From Fragilaria crotonensis (lineage: Eukaryota; Bacillariophyta; Fragilariophyceae; Fragilariales; Fragilariaceae), in the NCBI GenBank assembly GCA_022925895.1, contig JAKSYS010000027.1, positions 1-64,000 on the forward strand: a stretch of 64,000 bases of DNA. The letters are read 5' to 3'. Position 1 is the stretch's first letter. Each line of letters opens with the position of its first letter. Positions 63,187-64,000 of the stretch are shown in pieces. The position numbers were made by a program, and so were the translations under genes. The notes under the pieces were generated by a model. That model searched no databases. It was not told the DNA's origin and was given only the letters and a program-made list of their open reading frames with translations.

Positions 63187-64000
63187 TCAGATCGGAGTGT
63201 TGGTATAGTCGCCTTGCTCATAGACAGCGAACAGCCCGGCGTTGTTGGATTTACCACGGGTGTGATTTTCCTTGCAATTTTCAGATAGAGACTTGACGCG
63301 CTTGGCAAGGCGACGGACACATGCTGATGTTGGTCGAACCCTCCTCGTCTTTAACAGTAGCAAGCCAACTTGGTCCCTCGCATTCCTTTCCATTTCAAGC
63401 AAGATCGCCTTTTCTACGAAATGGATCTCCCGCTCAGTCGCAAGGGCTAGCTCCCTCCGTTCCATCACGCGCCGTTTCATAGCCTTGGTCCACTTCTGAA
63501 TCCTGACTGCTGACACAAGCTCCTTCCTTTTTCGTGTCGAATCAACGCATTGTCGCCAAAACGATTGAATGATCCGCACAGATTCAACAGCCAAACGATA
63601 CTGTGTTCTGCTCTGGAAGCCTCGGACTGAAGCTTGGATAAGTATGGCAGCGATGTTGTGAGCAGCCGAAATCGTCTTGGACTGCCGCATTCGAAAAAGA
63701 TACTGCATTTTAATGATGCAGGTCTTAGTGCGAAAAAAATTGCGGGCGTGACGGTGGGAACGGTAAGAGGCCTGTAACAGCGTTGCCGCTGAGCTGTAGT
63801 TCTTGAGCTCTTGCCGCTTTTGAAAGGCACGAAATCGAGCTTGGATAATTGTGGCATTTTCATCCTGGCGAAGCAGAATTACTCTCCAACGGGAGCCGAT
63901 TTTAGTCTCGCTTTTTGGGGAAAGAGACTCTTCAACCATCTCTCTGGTACGAACGATTGCGATGAAACGCCTAATCGAGCCTTGGATCACAACTGCAGCA
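63187..64000 (-). CDS. IQ-motif protein, C-terminal part, continues beyond the window
   Basis: The frame is open to the right edge, so the N-terminus is outside. At least six IQ-like calmodulin-binding repeats are visible: VVIQGSIRRF, TIIQARFRAF, TLLQASYRSHRHAR, ILIQASVRGFQSR, RIIQSFWRQC and VRIQKWTKAMKRR, spaced 20-30 residues apart. The region ends in a basic tail (RVRPTSACVRRLAKRVK) and a short polar end. Multiple IQ arrays occur in ASPM-like spindle proteins and in myosins; without the upstream part the family cannot be fixed. The visible portion is intact. Confidence 0.75.
   Translation of the reverse strand, partial: AAVVIQGSIRRFIAIVRTREMVEESLSPKSETKIGSRWRVILLRQDENATIIQARFRAFQKRQELKNYSSAATLLQASYRSHRHARNFFRTKTCIIKMQYLFRMRQSKTISAAHNIAAILIQASVRGFQSRTQYRLAVESVRIIQSFWRQCVDSTRKRKELVSAVRIQKWTKAMKRRVMERRELALATEREIHFVEKAILLEMERNARDQVGLLLLKTRRVRPTSACVRRLAKRVKSLSENCKENHTRGKSNNAGLFAVYEQGDYTNTPI

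Noticed and set aside
7895-64000. CRISPR arrays, bacterial operons, riboswitches
   Set aside because: No regularly spaced direct repeats with unique spacers were seen; gene spacing and introns are eukaryotic.

Overview
This window looks like nuclear DNA of a diatom, probably a pennate species of the Phaeodactylum kind. Four things point there. Spliceosomal introns are few and short (about 50-110 bp, GT..AG). Plastid proteins carry a signal peptide followed by an A-F or A-W cleavage motif (rubredoxin, pheophorbide oxygenase-like, DUF2237 and two small thylakoid proteins). The Ty1/copia element resembles the diatom CoDi group. Gene content is a mix of mitochondrial, plastid and nuclear functions without operons. 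The species is inferred, not proven.

Layout. 0-22 kb: a RimP-like gene, a helicase-associated-domain protein, plastid rubredoxin, a pheophorbide-a-oxygenase-like Rieske protein, a stramenopile-type unknown, RNase HII, a small unknown, the glutamate synthase large subunit, an HMG-box protein and a ferric-reductase/NOX-like membrane protein. In this stretch many conserved genes are interrupted by one-base shifts, nearly all contractions of short G/C/T runs, which looks like unpolished sequence. 22-31 kb: a lumen-type protein, a coiled-coil unknown, cyclophilin PPIL1, TRM82/WDR4, a zinc-finger unknown and a TcdA-like tRNA dehydratase. 31.2-37.8 kb: a whole-looking 6.6 kb copia/CoDi retrotransposon with identical 169-bp LTRs. 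38.1-42.6 kb: an eight-exon ABCB-type transporter whose domain order is TMD-NBD-NBD-TMD instead of TMD-NBD-TMD-NBD. 44-64 kb: DUF2237, enoyl-CoA isomerase, a four-helix membrane protein, a PSI-domain receptor-like protein, ataxin-10, UDP-galactose 4-epimerase, a membrane-anchored papain-type protease, an R2R3 Myb, a DTW-domain tRNA modifier, a small thylakoid protein, an unknown, and the 3' end of an IQ-motif protein running off the right edge.

Genes that could work together: TRM82, TcdA and the DTW protein all act on tRNA; five proteins are plastid or thylakoid directed; GOGAT and enoyl-CoA isomerase look mitochondrial. They are scattered and not co-transcribed. Intergenic spaces are repeatedly filled with imperfect GTAC-rich palindromes (TACTGTAGTAC, TACTGGAGTAC and variants), the main structure not explained by genes. 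I saw no rRNA, no convincing tRNA and no CRISPR array. The most unusual single item is the rearranged ABC transporter.
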